Shown here: positions 8,215 to 15,526 of the stretch, piece after piece
How the letters are laid out: every line of letters starts with the position of its first letter
Position numbering within the stretch: the stretch's first letter is position 1
Assembly: GCA_030844565.1 (NCBI GenBank)
Contig: JAUUNK010000045.1
Span: forward strand, 1 to 28,688
Direction of reading: 5' to 3'
Length of the DNA stretch: 28,688 nt
DNA from: Bacteroides ovatus
GTDB lineage: Bacteria; Bacteroidota; Bacteroidia; Bacteroidales; Bacteroidaceae
Program-made: the position numbers and the translations under genes
The notes under the pieces: model-generated
Seen by the model: only the letters and a program-made list of their open reading frames with translations
What the model was told of the DNA's origin: nothing
Database searches by the model: none

Positions 8215-8802
8215 TTAGCAATGACCTTCGCAACCGCAATTGTCGCTGCATTCCTGGTCTCCGCAACCACTGCCGCAACTATCGCAACCACATCCGCATC
8301 CTTCGCCACTCATCATTTTCACCATTTCCTGGATTTCTTCATTAGTGGCGGGGCGGCTTTCCACAACTTCACCTTCAAAGATCAGGTCAGCGCCTGCTAA
8401 AGGATGGTTCAGGTCGACAGATACATTCTCTGAGCCTATGTGTAGGATAGTACCGTTTACCCGTTGTCCGTCTGAAGTCATTAAAGGAACTACGCTTCCT
8501 TCCACTACCCGTTCGCTGTCAAATTTACCGTCTATCTCGAAGATATTCTTTGGCAATTCCAACACATGGTCGTTGTCATATTCACCGTAACCCTCATGGG
8601 CAGGAATAGTAAATTCAAATTTGTCACCTTTTGCAAGCGGTACTATTTGGTCTTCAAAAGCTTCGAGAGTGGTTCCCAATCCTGAGATAAATACGAAGGG
8701 CTGTCCGTCTCTCGTTTCTTCTACTAATTCTTGATCTTCACCTTCTTCCAGTGCGTACAGTCTGTAATTTACAGCAATGTACTTGTTTTCTACTGTTTCC
8801 AT
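8215..8802 (-). CDS. slyD: FKBP-type peptidyl-prolyl isomerase, SlyD type
   Basis: A 195-residue cytoplasmic chaperone and prolyl isomerase. The FKBP part includes the conserved LGTTLEAFEDQI block and the IPAHEGYGEYDN motif. An insert-in-flap domain follows (about residues 75-130, including VVPLMTSDGQRVNGTILHI), then DLNHPLAGADLIFEGEV returns to the FKBP fold. This layout is SlyD-specific. The C-terminal 27 residues contain nine Cys and one His (GCGCGCDSC... to ...CEGHC), a metal-binding tail like the His/Cys tail of E. coli SlyD, which binds nickel. Here it is almost purely Cys, so zinc or other soft metals are as likely. A single gene convergent to UPF0597; the -7 box lies 48 bases upstream. 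Confidence 0.9.
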   Translation of the reverse strand: METVENKYIAVNYRLYALEEGEDQELVEETRDGQPFVFISGLGTTLEAFEDQIVPLAKGDKFEFTIPAHEGYGEYDNDHVLELPKNIFEIDGKFDSERVVEGSVVPLMTSDGQRVNGTILHIGSENVSVDLNHPLAGADLIFEGEVVESRPATNEEIQEMVKMMSGEGCGCGCDSCGSGCGDQECSDNCGCEGHC

Positions 8803-8849
8803 TTAATTTTAAAATATTTGTAATTAACCATCCCGGTTATCCGGGCGGG

Positions 8850-8857
8850 CAAAGATA
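8850..8857 (-). promoter_or_regulatory. -7 box for slyD
   Basis: On the minus strand this reads TATCTTTG, a perfect TAnnTTTG match 48 bases upstream of the slyD start. A possible TTG (8874-8876) is only 16 bp away, shorter than the usual 19-21, so the -33 element is uncertain. Confidence 0.55.
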
Positions 8858-9047
8858 CGAATAATTTTATTGACAATACTTTTTAAAAGGTAAATTTCAG
8901 ATTATTAAGCGCTTTTGTCCGTTGTAAAAGTAATTGGCATTGACTAACGCATGGTTTCATTTACAACTGATAAGTGATAAAAAAGAGATTTATCAGCCGT
9001 GTTTTCTTACGATTATTCATTTTTATATGATTTTTTTCTTCAATTTG

Positions 9048-9078
9048 TTTGGAGTTAATAAAAAAGCCCTTACCTTTG
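9048..9078 (+). promoter_or_regulatory. Promoter of the ilv operon
   Basis: TTTG (9048-9051), a 19-bp spacer and TACCTTTG (9071-9078) match the Bacteroides -33/-7 consensus exactly. Another TTTG lies at 9044-9047. Transcription should start at about 9083-9087, giving a leader of roughly 195 nt before ilvD that contains the leader-peptide ORF and attenuator. Confidence 0.85.
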
Positions 9079-9108
9079 CAGCACGAAATAAAGAAAAAAG
9101 ATTAAGAT

Positions 9109-9183
9109 ATGAATATCCATACATCCATAAACCTGGCAGTCCTGCATATTATTCGCGTCGTGGTGGTCCCATCAAGAGCGTGA
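9109..9183 (+). CDS. ilvL: ilv leader peptide
   Basis: A 24-codon ORF beginning ATG AAT ATC at 9109 and ending TGA at 9181-9183, about 25 bases after the predicted transcription start. The peptide begins MNIHTSINLAVL and continues HIIRVVVVPSRA. Eleven of 24 residues are Ile (4), Leu (2) or Val (5), including two consecutive Ile and four consecutive Val codons. This composition is that of branched-chain amino acid leader peptides such as E. coli IlvL. The symbol is used by functional analogy. The stop codon lies inside the first strand of the antiterminator (9180-9191), as expected if ribosome position decides which hairpin forms. A different, longer frame across this region (8934-9263) has no such logic and is rejected. 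Confidence 0.88.
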   Translation: MNIHTSINLAVLHIIRVVVVPSRA

Positions 9184-9259
9184 GAAAGGTTGTGTGTATG
9201 TATTCGTACCATAAAAAGATAAAAAGTAGAGCCTTTCTCACCATAGTGAGAGAGGCTCT
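9180..9259 (+). promoter_or_regulatory. Ribosome-mediated transcription attenuator of the ilv operon
   Basis: Strand 2, GTGAGAAAGG (9180-9189), is perfectly complementary to strand 3, CCTTTCTCAC (9232-9241), and two further pairs extend it to 9191/9230. Strand 3 can instead pair with strand 4, GTGAGAGAGG (9246-9255), forming the terminator at 9228-9259. The structures are mutually exclusive. A ribosome stalled on the Ile/Val codons leaves strand 2 free and permits readthrough. A ribosome at the stop codon masks strand 2 and permits termination. A possible strand 1 within the ORF (CATACA 9118-9123 and AACC 9130-9133) could pair with GGTT and TGTATG downstream (9188-9200). Confidence 0.85.
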
Positions 9260-9262
9260 TTA
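9228..9262 (+). terminator. Attenuator terminator hairpin before ilvD
   Basis: AGAGCCTTTCTCAC (9228-9241), loop CATA and GTGAGAGAGGCTCT (9246-9259) form a 14-bp stem with one T-G wobble, followed by TTAATT. The T-tract is short. The stem ends only 21 bases before the ilvD start, so it could also hinder ilvD translation initiation. Confidence 0.8.
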
Positions 9263-9280
9263 ATTAAAAGAAATAAGGAA

Positions 9281-11080
9281 ATGAAAAAGCAATTACGCAG
9301 TTCGTTTAGTACGCAGGGACGCCGCATGGCAGGAGCCCGTGCGCTGTGGGCAGCCAACGGCATGAAGAAAGAGCAAATGGGAAAGCCTATCATTGCCATA
9401 GTCAATTCATTTACGCAGTTTGTACCGGGACACGTGCATTTGCACGAAGTAGGACAGTTGGTGAAGGCGGAGATTGAGAAGCTGGGTTGCTTTGCTGCGG
9501 AGTTCAATACTATTGCTATTGATGACGGTATTGCCATGGGACACGATGGAATGCTCTATTCACTTCCTTCACGAGACATTATCGCTGACAGCGTAGAGTA
9601 TATGGTGAATGCCCATAAGGCAGATGCTATGGTATGTATTAGTAATTGTGATAAAATTACTCCGGGTATGTTGATGGCTGCGATGCGTTTGAATATTCCT
9701 ACGGTTTTTGTTTCCGGAGGTCCGATGGAAGCCGGTGAATGGAATGGACAGCATCTCGACCTGATTGATGCTATGATTAAATCCGCCGATGAGAGCGTAA
9801 GCGATGAAGAGGTGGCGCAAATCGAACAACATGCTTGCCCCACGTGTGGATGTTGTTCGGGTATGTTCACTGCTAATTCAATGAATTGCCTCAACGAAGC
9901 GATTGGACTCGGTTTGCCTGGAAACGGTACAATTGTGGCGACACACGAAAACCGTACTCAATTATTCAAGGATGCCGCTGCGCTGATTGTTCGCAATGCT
10001 TATAAGTATTATGAAGAAGGGGACGAAAGCGTGCTGCCCCGTAGTATTGCTACTCGAGAGGCTTTTCTCAATGCTATGACACTGGACATCGCTATGGGAG
10101 GTTCTACCAATACCGTGCTTCATTTATTGGCGGTGGCACACGAAGCGGAAGTAGATTTTAAAATGGACGATATAGATATGTTGTCCCGTAAGAGTCCTTG
10201 CCTCTGCAAAGTAGCGCCCAATACCCAGAAATATCATGTGCAGGATGTTAATCGCGCCGGAGGTATCATCGCTATTATGAACGAATTGGCAAAAGCCGGA
10301 TTAGTGGATACTTCCGTACGTCGGGTAGACGGAATGACTCTGGAAGAAGCTATTGATAAATATTGCATTACCAGCCCCAATGTTTGTGAGGAGGCTATCC
10401 GTAAATATTCGAGTGCCGCAGCAAGAAGATTCAATCTAGTACTCGGCTCTCAAAATACATATTATAAGGAATTGGATACTGACCGTGCCACTGGATGTAT
10501 CCGCGACGTGGAACATGCTTATAGCAAAGACGGTGGACTGGCAGTGCTGAAAGGAAATATTGCCCAAGACGGATGTGTTGTCAAGACTGCCGGTGTGGAC
10601 GAGAGTATCTGGAAATTCACCGGTCCCGCCAAAGTATTCGATTCACAAGAAGCGGCTTGTGAAGGCATCCTGGGAGGAAAGGTCGTCAGCGGAGATGTGG
10701 TAGTCATCACACACGAAGGTCCCAAGGGAGGTCCGGGTATGCAGGAGATGTTGTATCCCACTTCTTATATTAAATCCCGTCATTTAGGAAAAGAATGTGC
10801 GCTGATTACAGATGGACGTTTTAGTGGCGGAACTTCCGGACTGAGCATCGGGCATATTTCGCCCGAAGCGGCTGCTGGAGGAAACATCGGTAAGATAGTA
10901 GATGGTGATATTATCGAGATAAACATACCGGAACGTACTATCAACGTGAAACTGACAGATGAAGAACTTGCTGCCCGTCCGATGAGACCCGTCACTCGTG
11001 ACCGTCAAGTTCCCAAGAGCTTGAAGGCATACGCCAGTATGGTAAGCTCGGCGGACAAAGGAGCTGTGAGATTGATATAA
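9281..11080 (+). CDS. ilvD: Dihydroxy-acid dehydratase
   Basis: A 599-residue IlvD, close to the usual 600-620 residues of the E. coli-type enzyme. It converts 2,3-dihydroxy-isovalerate and 2,3-dihydroxy-3-methylvalerate to the 2-keto acids, the third common step of valine and isoleucine synthesis. Hallmarks are VNSFTQFVPGHVHL, DDGIAMGHDGMLYSLPSR, CISNCDKITPGM (Cys123) and ACPTCGCCSGMFTANSMNC (Cys186/189/191/192). The Cys positions match the Fe-S ligands of the E. coli-type (oxygen-sensitive cluster) branch. The start ATG at 9281 fits the conserved N-terminus and lies just after the attenuator terminator. It is the first structural gene of the operon, with ilvB 39 bases downstream. Confidence 0.96.
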   Translation: MKKQLRSSFSTQGRRMAGARALWAANGMKKEQMGKPIIAIVNSFTQFVPGHVHLHEVGQLVKAEIEKLGCFAAEFNTIAIDDGIAMGHDGMLYSLPSRDIIADSVEYMVNAHKADAMVCISNCDKITPGMLMAAMRLNIPTVFVSGGPMEAGEWNGQHLDLIDAMIKSADESVSDEEVAQIEQHACPTCGCCSGMFTANSMNCLNEAIGLGLPGNGTIVATHENRTQLFKDAAALIVRNAYKYYEEGDESVLPRSIATREAFLNAMTLDIAMGGSTNTVLHLLAVAHEAEVDFKMDDIDMLSRKSPCLCKVAPNTQKYHVQDVNRAGGIIAIMNELAKAGLVDTSVRRVDGMTLEEAIDKYCITSPNVCEEAIRKYSSAAARRFNLVLGSQNTYYKELDTDRATGCIRDVEHAYSKDGGLAVLKGNIAQDGCVVKTAGVDESIWKFTGPAKVFDSQEAACEGILGGKVVSGDVVVITHEGPKGGPGMQEMLYPTSYIKSRHLGKECALITDGRFSGGTSGLSIGHISPEAAAGGNIGKIVDGDIIEINIPERTINVKLTDEELAARPMRPVTRDRQVPKSLKAYASMVSSADKGAVRLI

Positions 11081-11119
11081 AAAAGCCCCTCATTTTATTA
11101 CTTAATACTATACACATTT

Positions 11120-12838
11120 ATGGATTCTATAAATCATAAACAGGAGCATTCACCTATTACGGGTGCTGAAGCATTGATGCGTTCATTGGAATATCAGGGG
11201 GTGCATACTATATTCGGTTACCCCGGAGGCTCCATCATGCCGGTATTCGATGCTTTATACGACCATCGGAATACATTAAATCATATATTGGTTCGTCACG
11301 AACAGGGAGCGGCACATGCGGCGCAAGGTTTTGCCCGGGTTTCGGGTGAGGTCGGCGTATGCTTGGTTACGAGTGGTCCTGGAGCGACAAACACTATCAC
11401 GGGTATTGCAGATGCTATGATAGATAGTACTCCTATCGTAGTGATAGCCGGGCAGGTAGGAACCAGTTTCTTAGGTACGGATGCTTTTCAGGAAGTAGAT
11501 TTGGTGGGTATCACCCAGCCTATAACGAAATGGAGCTATCAGATTCGCCGGGCGGAAGATGTGGCATGGGCAGTGGCTCGCGCTTTTTACATTGCCAAGA
11601 GTGGTCGCCCCGGTCCTGTAGTATTGGACTTTGCCAAGAATGCCCAGGTAGAAAAGACTGCATATATACCTGCTAAACTCGATTTTATACGTAGTTATGT
11701 TCCTGTTCCCGAGATGGACGAAGTTGCAGTGAAGGCTGCCGCTGAATTAATTAACCAAGCGGAACGTCCGTTGGTATTGGTAGGTCAGGGTGTCGAATTG
11801 GGAAATGCTCAGGAAGAATTACGTGCTTTTATAGAGAAAGCCGGGATGCCTGCCGGTTGCACCCTTCTCGGATTATCGGCTTTGCCCACTGACCATCCTC
11901 TAAATAAAGGCATGTTGGGAATGCATGGTAACTTAGGTCCTAATATTAACACAAATAAATGTGATGTGTTGATTGCTGTGGGCATGCGTTTTGACGACCG
12001 CGTGACGGGTAATCTGGAAAGTTATGCCAAGCAAGCGAAAGTGATTCATTTCGACATTGATCCGGCAGAGATAAATAAGAATGTAAAAGCAGATGTTGCC
12101 GTTCTCGGGGATTGTAAAGAGACTTTGGCTGCGGTGACTGCTTTGTTGGAAGATAAGCAGCATACTGAGTGGCTGGACAGCTTCAAGATTTACGAGGATG
12201 TAGAAGATGAGAAAGTCATCCGCCCCGAGTTGCATCCGGCAACTGAGACACTGAGCATGGGTGAAGTGGTGCGCGCTGTCAGCGAAGCCACTGCTCATCA
12301 GGCAGTATTGGTGACAGATGTGGGTCAGAATCAGATGATGTCCGCACGTTACTTTAAATATACGCGCAACCGTAGCATTGTTACTTCCGGTGGCTTGGGA
12401 ACGATGGGATTCGGACTTCCCGCAGCAATCGGCGCTACCTTCGGATGTCCCGACCGTACGGTCTGTGTCTTTATGGGCGACGGCGGATTGCAGATGAATA
12501 TCCAGGAATTGGGTACTATTATGGAACAGAAATCACCTGTTAAGATTATCGTGCTGAACAACAATTATCTCGGAAACGTTCGTCAGTGGCAGGCAATGTT
12601 TTTCAATCGCCGTTATTCTTTTACTCCGATGCTCAATCCGGATTATATGCAGATTGCATCGGCATACGAGATACCTTCTAAGCGGGTGTTGAAACGGGAA
12701 GATTTGAAAAAAGCGATTGATGAGATGTTGGCAACAGATGGTCCTTTCCTCTTGGAAGCATGCGTAGTAGAAGAAGGAAACGTATTGCCGATGACTCCTC
12801 CGGGTGGATCTGTCAATCAAATGTTGTTGGAATGCTAA
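11120..12838 (+). CDS. ilvB: Acetolactate synthase large (catalytic) subunit
   Basis: A 572-residue thiamine-diphosphate enzyme making 2-acetolactate or 2-aceto-2-hydroxybutyrate from pyruvate and a second 2-keto acid. The N-terminal Pyr domain has YPGGSIMPVFDAL and the catalytic Glu61 in HEQGAAHAAQG. The central domain carries FAD-type AHAS signatures (MGMHGNLGPNINTNKCDVLIAVGMRFDDRVTG region). The C-terminal PP domain has the ThDP motif GDGG (453-456) followed by NNNYLGNVRQWQ about 27 residues later. The QW after the NN is typical of biosynthetic AHAS. It lies between ilvD and ilvN (15 bases). The regulatory subunit is the next gene, so valine feedback is expected. Confidence 0.96.
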   Translation: MDSINHKQEHSPITGAEALMRSLEYQGVHTIFGYPGGSIMPVFDALYDHRNTLNHILVRHEQGAAHAAQGFARVSGEVGVCLVTSGPGATNTITGIADAMIDSTPIVVIAGQVGTSFLGTDAFQEVDLVGITQPITKWSYQIRRAEDVAWAVARAFYIAKSGRPGPVVLDFAKNAQVEKTAYIPAKLDFIRSYVPVPEMDEVAVKAAAELINQAERPLVLVGQGVELGNAQEELRAFIEKAGMPAGCTLLGLSALPTDHPLNKGMLGMHGNLGPNINTNKCDVLIAVGMRFDDRVTGNLESYAKQAKVIHFDIDPAEINKNVKADVAVLGDCKETLAAVTALLEDKQHTEWLDSFKIYEDVEDEKVIRPELHPATETLSMGEVVRAVSEATAHQAVLVTDVGQNQMMSARYFKYTRNRSIVTSGGLGTMGFGLPAAIGATFGCPDRTVCVFMGDGGLQMNIQELGTIMEQKSPVKIIVLNNNYLGNVRQWQAMFFNRRYSFTPMLNPDYMQIASAYEIPSKRVLKREDLKKAIDEMLATDGPFLLEACVVEEGNVLPMTPPGGSVNQMLLEC

Positions 12839-12853
12839 TAAATAGAGAAGAGT

Positions 12854-13423
12854 ATGGATAAAACATTATATACTATCATTGTTCACTCGGAGAACTTTGC
12901 CGGACTATTGAACCAGGTAACGGCTGTATTTACCCGTCGCCAAATCAATATCGAGAGCCTGAACGTATCTGCTTCTTCTATAAAAGGAGTGCACAAGTAC
13001 ACGATTACTGCATGGACGGACCCGGCTACGATTGAAAAAGTGGTGAAACAGATTGAAAAGAAGATAGACGTGCTCCAGGCACACTATTTTACGGATGACG
13101 AAATCTATTTCCATGAAATAGCCTTGTATAAAGTGTCCACTCCGGCTTTCCAAGAGAATCCGGAAGCTTCGAAGCTGATTCGCAAATATAATGCGCGTAT
13201 TGTAGAAGTGAACCCTGTGTTCTCAATTGTAGAAAAGAATGGTATGAGCGAGGATATTACTTCTTTATATGCTGAATTGAAAGCTTTGGATTGCGTATTG
13301 CAGTTTGTACGTTCGGGACGTGTGGCAATCACGACCAGTTGTTTTGAGCGGGTAAATGAGTTTCTTGATTACCGGGAAGCGAGATATAACCAAAGTAAGC
13401 AACAGCAGCAACAGGAATCATGA
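12854..13423 (+). CDS. ilvN: Acetolactate synthase small (regulatory) subunit
   Basis: A 189-residue small subunit (IlvN/IlvH type). Residues about 4-78 form an ACT domain: LYTIIVHSENFAGLLNQVTAVFTRRQINIESLNVS, the usual site of branched-chain amino acid binding. Residues about 85-170 form the second ACT-like domain that contacts and activates the catalytic subunit (HEIALYKVSTPA ... RIVEVNPVFSIVEKNG). The tail is Gln-rich (QQQQQES) and probably disordered. The stop codon overlaps the start of the thioesterase gene as ATGA (13420-13423), which implies translational coupling. ilvN and ilvH cannot be told apart from sequence alone. Confidence 0.92.
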   Translation: MDKTLYTIIVHSENFAGLLNQVTAVFTRRQINIESLNVSASSIKGVHKYTITAWTDPATIEKVVKQIEKKIDVLQAHYFTDDEIYFHEIALYKVSTPAFQENPEASKLIRKYNARIVEVNPVFSIVEKNGMSEDITSLYAELKALDCVLQFVRSGRVAITTSCFERVNEFLDYREARYNQSKQQQQQES

Positions 13424-14166
13424 GTAATACAAATAAAATAGGAGCTTATAATTTTGTGGCAGAGCCTTTCCATGTGGATTTTAACGGACGTCTGACTATG
13501 GGAGTGCTGGGCAATCATCTGTTGAATTGTGCCGGTTTCCATGCCAGCGACCGTGGTTTTGGTATTGCCACTTTGAACGAAGACAATTATACATGGGTGC
13601 TCTCCCGGCTTGCTATCGAGTTGGAAGAGATGCCTTACCAATATGAAGACTTCACCATCCAGACATGGGTGGAGAATGTATATCGCCTCTTTACAGACCG
13701 TAATTTTGCGATTCTCAATAAAGAAGGAAAGAAAATTGGATATGCCCGTTCAGTGTGGGCAATGATTAGCCTCAACACACGTCGGCCTGCCGACTTGCTG
13801 GCATTGCATGGGGGAAGCATTGTAGATTATGTTTGCGACGAGCCATGTCCTATTGAGAAACCGTCCCGCATCAAAGTGGAGAGCAAGACACCCCTAGCTA
13901 CATTGACGGCTAAATACAGTGATATTGATATTAACGGACATGTCAATAGCATCCGGTATATCGAACATATACTCGACCTGTTTCCGTTGGAACTGTATAA
14001 GACCCGCAGGATTCAGCGGTTCGAAATGGCTTATGTAGCAGAGAGCTATTATGGAGATGAACTCTCTTTTTTCTGTGATGAAGCAAATGAGAACGAGTAT
14101 CATGTAGAAGTGAAAAAAAATGGCAACGAAGTAGTTTGTCGATCGAAAATAGTATTTAAATTATAA
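13420..14166 (+). CDS. Acyl-ACP thioesterase
   Basis: A 248-residue double-hotdog thioesterase of the FatA/FatB-like acyl-ACP family (PF01643). The N-terminal hotdog contains LTMGVLGNHLLNCAGFHASDRGFG and YTWVLSRLAIELEEMP. The C-terminal hotdog contains YSDIDINGHVNSIRY with the family's D-x-N-x-H triad (Asp170, Asn172, His174); Glu208 in VAESYYGDEL fits the further active-site position. It releases free fatty acids from acyl-ACP in the cytoplasm. From memory, the B. thetaiotaomicron homologue (BT_2075) has a crystal structure. It overlaps ilvN by 4 bases and precedes ilvC by 15, so it is embedded in the ilv operon. A plausible link is branched or keto-acid-derived acyl chains, but this is inference. 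Confidence 0.9.
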   Translation: MSNTNKIGAYNFVAEPFHVDFNGRLTMGVLGNHLLNCAGFHASDRGFGIATLNEDNYTWVLSRLAIELEEMPYQYEDFTIQTWVENVYRLFTDRNFAILNKEGKKIGYARSVWAMISLNTRRPADLLALHGGSIVDYVCDEPCPIEKPSRIKVESKTPLATLTAKYSDIDINGHVNSIRYIEHILDLFPLELYKTRRIQRFEMAYVAESYYGDELSFFCDEANENEYHVEVKKNGNEVVCRSKIVFKL

Positions 14167-14181
14167 AAAAGAAGAACAAAA

Positions 14182-15228
14182 ATGGCACAAATGAATTTTG
14201 GCGGCGTTACGGAAAATGTAGTAACCCGTGAAGAATTTCCGTTGGAGAAAGCTCGTGAAGTATTGAAAAATGAAACAATCGCTGTGATTGGCTACGGTGT
14301 ACAAGGACCGGGACAGTCATTGAACCTGCGTGATAATGGATTCAATGTAATCGTAGGACAGCGCAAAGGTGGCAAAACCTGGGAAAAAGCCGTAGCTGAC
14401 GGTTGGGTACCGGGCGAAACCCTTTTCGACATTGATGAAGCTTGCCAACGTGGAACCATCATTCAATATTTGCTTTCGGACGCAGCTCAAATCGAGGTAT
14501 GGCCTACTGTAAAGAAGAACTTGACTGCCGGCAAAGCTCTTTATTTCTCTCATGGCTTTGGTATCACTTATAGCGAACGCACTGGCATCGTTCCTCCCAA
14601 AGATATAGACGTTATCATGGTAGCTCCGAAAGGTTCCGGTACATCTCTTCGTACTATGTTCCTCGAAGGTCGCGGATTGAACTCTTCTTTTGCCATCTAT
14701 CAAGATGCAACAGGCAGAGCTTGGGAACGTGTGATTGCTTTGGGTATCGGCGTAGGTTCCGGTTACCTGTTCGAAACAACTTTCAAACGCGAAGTTTATT
14801 CCGACCTTACCGGCGAACGTGGTTCTTTGATGGGAGCTATCCAAGGTTTGCTGTTGGCACAATACGAAGTGTTGCGCGAAAACGGTCACACTCCTTCCGA
14901 AGCATTCAATGAAACGGTAGAAGAACTGACTCAGTCTTTGATGCCTCTGTTTGCAAAGAACGGTATGGACTGGATGTACGCTAACTGTTCTACAACAGCT
15001 CAGCGTGGTGCTCTCGACTGGATGGGCCCGTTCCACGACGCTATCAAGCCCGTCATGGAGAAACTGTACGAAAGCGTTAAGACCGGTAACGAAGCTCAGA
15101 TTTCTATCGATAGCAATTCTAAACCTGATTATCGTGAGAAATTGAACGAAGAACTTCGTCAGTTGCGTGAAAGCGAAATGTGGCAGACTGCCGTTACCGT
15201 ACGTAAACTTCGTCCGGAGAATAACTAA
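14182..15228 (+). CDS. ilvC: Ketol-acid reductoisomerase
   Basis: A 348-residue class I-size enzyme converting acetohydroxy acids to dihydroxy acids with NAD(P)H and Mg2+. The Rossmann motif is VIGYGVQGPGQSLNLRDNG (residues 35-53), where the usual GHAQ is GPGQ. The cofactor loop reads GQRKGGKTW. SHGFG holds His124. Metal ligands are expected at Asp208 and Glu212 (SDLTGERG) and at Glu244 and Glu248 (NETVEEL). The C-terminal knotted domain ends RKLRPENN. It is the last gene of the operon, followed by a strong terminator. Cofactor preference cannot be decided by eye. A long antisense ORF over this gene is a shadow. Confidence 0.95.
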   Translation: MAQMNFGGVTENVVTREEFPLEKAREVLKNETIAVIGYGVQGPGQSLNLRDNGFNVIVGQRKGGKTWEKAVADGWVPGETLFDIDEACQRGTIIQYLLSDAAQIEVWPTVKKNLTAGKALYFSHGFGITYSERTGIVPPKDIDVIMVAPKGSGTSLRTMFLEGRGLNSSFAIYQDATGRAWERVIALGIGVGSGYLFETTFKREVYSDLTGERGSLMGAIQGLLLAQYEVLRENGHTPSEAFNETVEELTQSLMPLFAKNGMDWMYANCSTTAQRGALDWMGPFHDAIKPVMEKLYESVKTGNEAQISIDSNSKPDYREKLNEELRQLRESEMWQTAVTVRKLRPENN

Positions 15229-15252
15229 TCTGACCAGATAATATAAGTTTCT

Positions 15253-15286
15253 GGAGAGGGAAGGCATGAGTCTTCCCTCTCTTTTT
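15253..15286 (+). terminator. Intrinsic terminator of the ilv operon
   Basis: GAGAGGGAAG (15254-15263) and CTTCCCTCTC (15272-15281) form a perfect 10-bp stem with an 8-base loop, followed by TTTTT. It starts 25 bases after the ilvC stop codon. Confidence 0.9.
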
Positions 15287-15304
15287 AAGTATCGGCTTTT
15301 TCAT

Positions 15305-15384
15305 TGAGACATTTCCTTTTCTCTCTTTCGCCCCTACTTCAGTAATATCTTCTTTTTAGCCCAAAAAATAACAAAGATGTCTCA
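15305..15384. repeat. Distant 8-bp inverted repeat in the ilvC-GH2 gap
   Basis: TGAGACAT (15305-15312) and ATGTCTCA (15377-15384) are complementary across 64 bases in the 298-bp gap between ilvC and the GH2 gene. CAT and ATG extend the symmetry with one bulged base. The rest of the gap holds the ilv terminator, the GH2 promoter and no gene. It may be a chance repeat or an operator pair. Confidence 0.35.
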
Positions 15385-15443
15385 TGTGAGGCTTTTCTTC
15401 TTCTCTGTTACTACATATCTTCTATAAAATGGGTAGTCTGTAC

Positions 15444-15474
15444 TTTCGTTTTCCGAATATCCGTCCTATATTTG
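15444..15474 (+). promoter_or_regulatory. Promoter of the GH2-GH92 operon
   Basis: TATATTTG (15467-15474) is a perfect TAnnTTTG match. TTTC (15444-15447) stands at a 19-bp spacing as a weak -33 element. The leader to the start codon at 15527 is about 45 nt. Confidence 0.6.
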
Positions 15475-15526
15475 AACCATTCTATCAGAAGCCATTAAGT
15501 AATTTATCATCTTTAATCTTGTATTT

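Noticed and set aside
8934..9263. 109-codon plus-strand frame over the ilv leader
   Set aside because: It spans the ilv promoter, the leader peptide in another frame and the terminator hairpin, and its translation has no recognisable domain.
14317..15267. 316-codon minus-strand frame opposite ilvC
   Set aside because: It lies wholly antisense to a highly conserved ilvC, shows no family motif, and runs into the ilv terminator. It is a codon-bias shadow.
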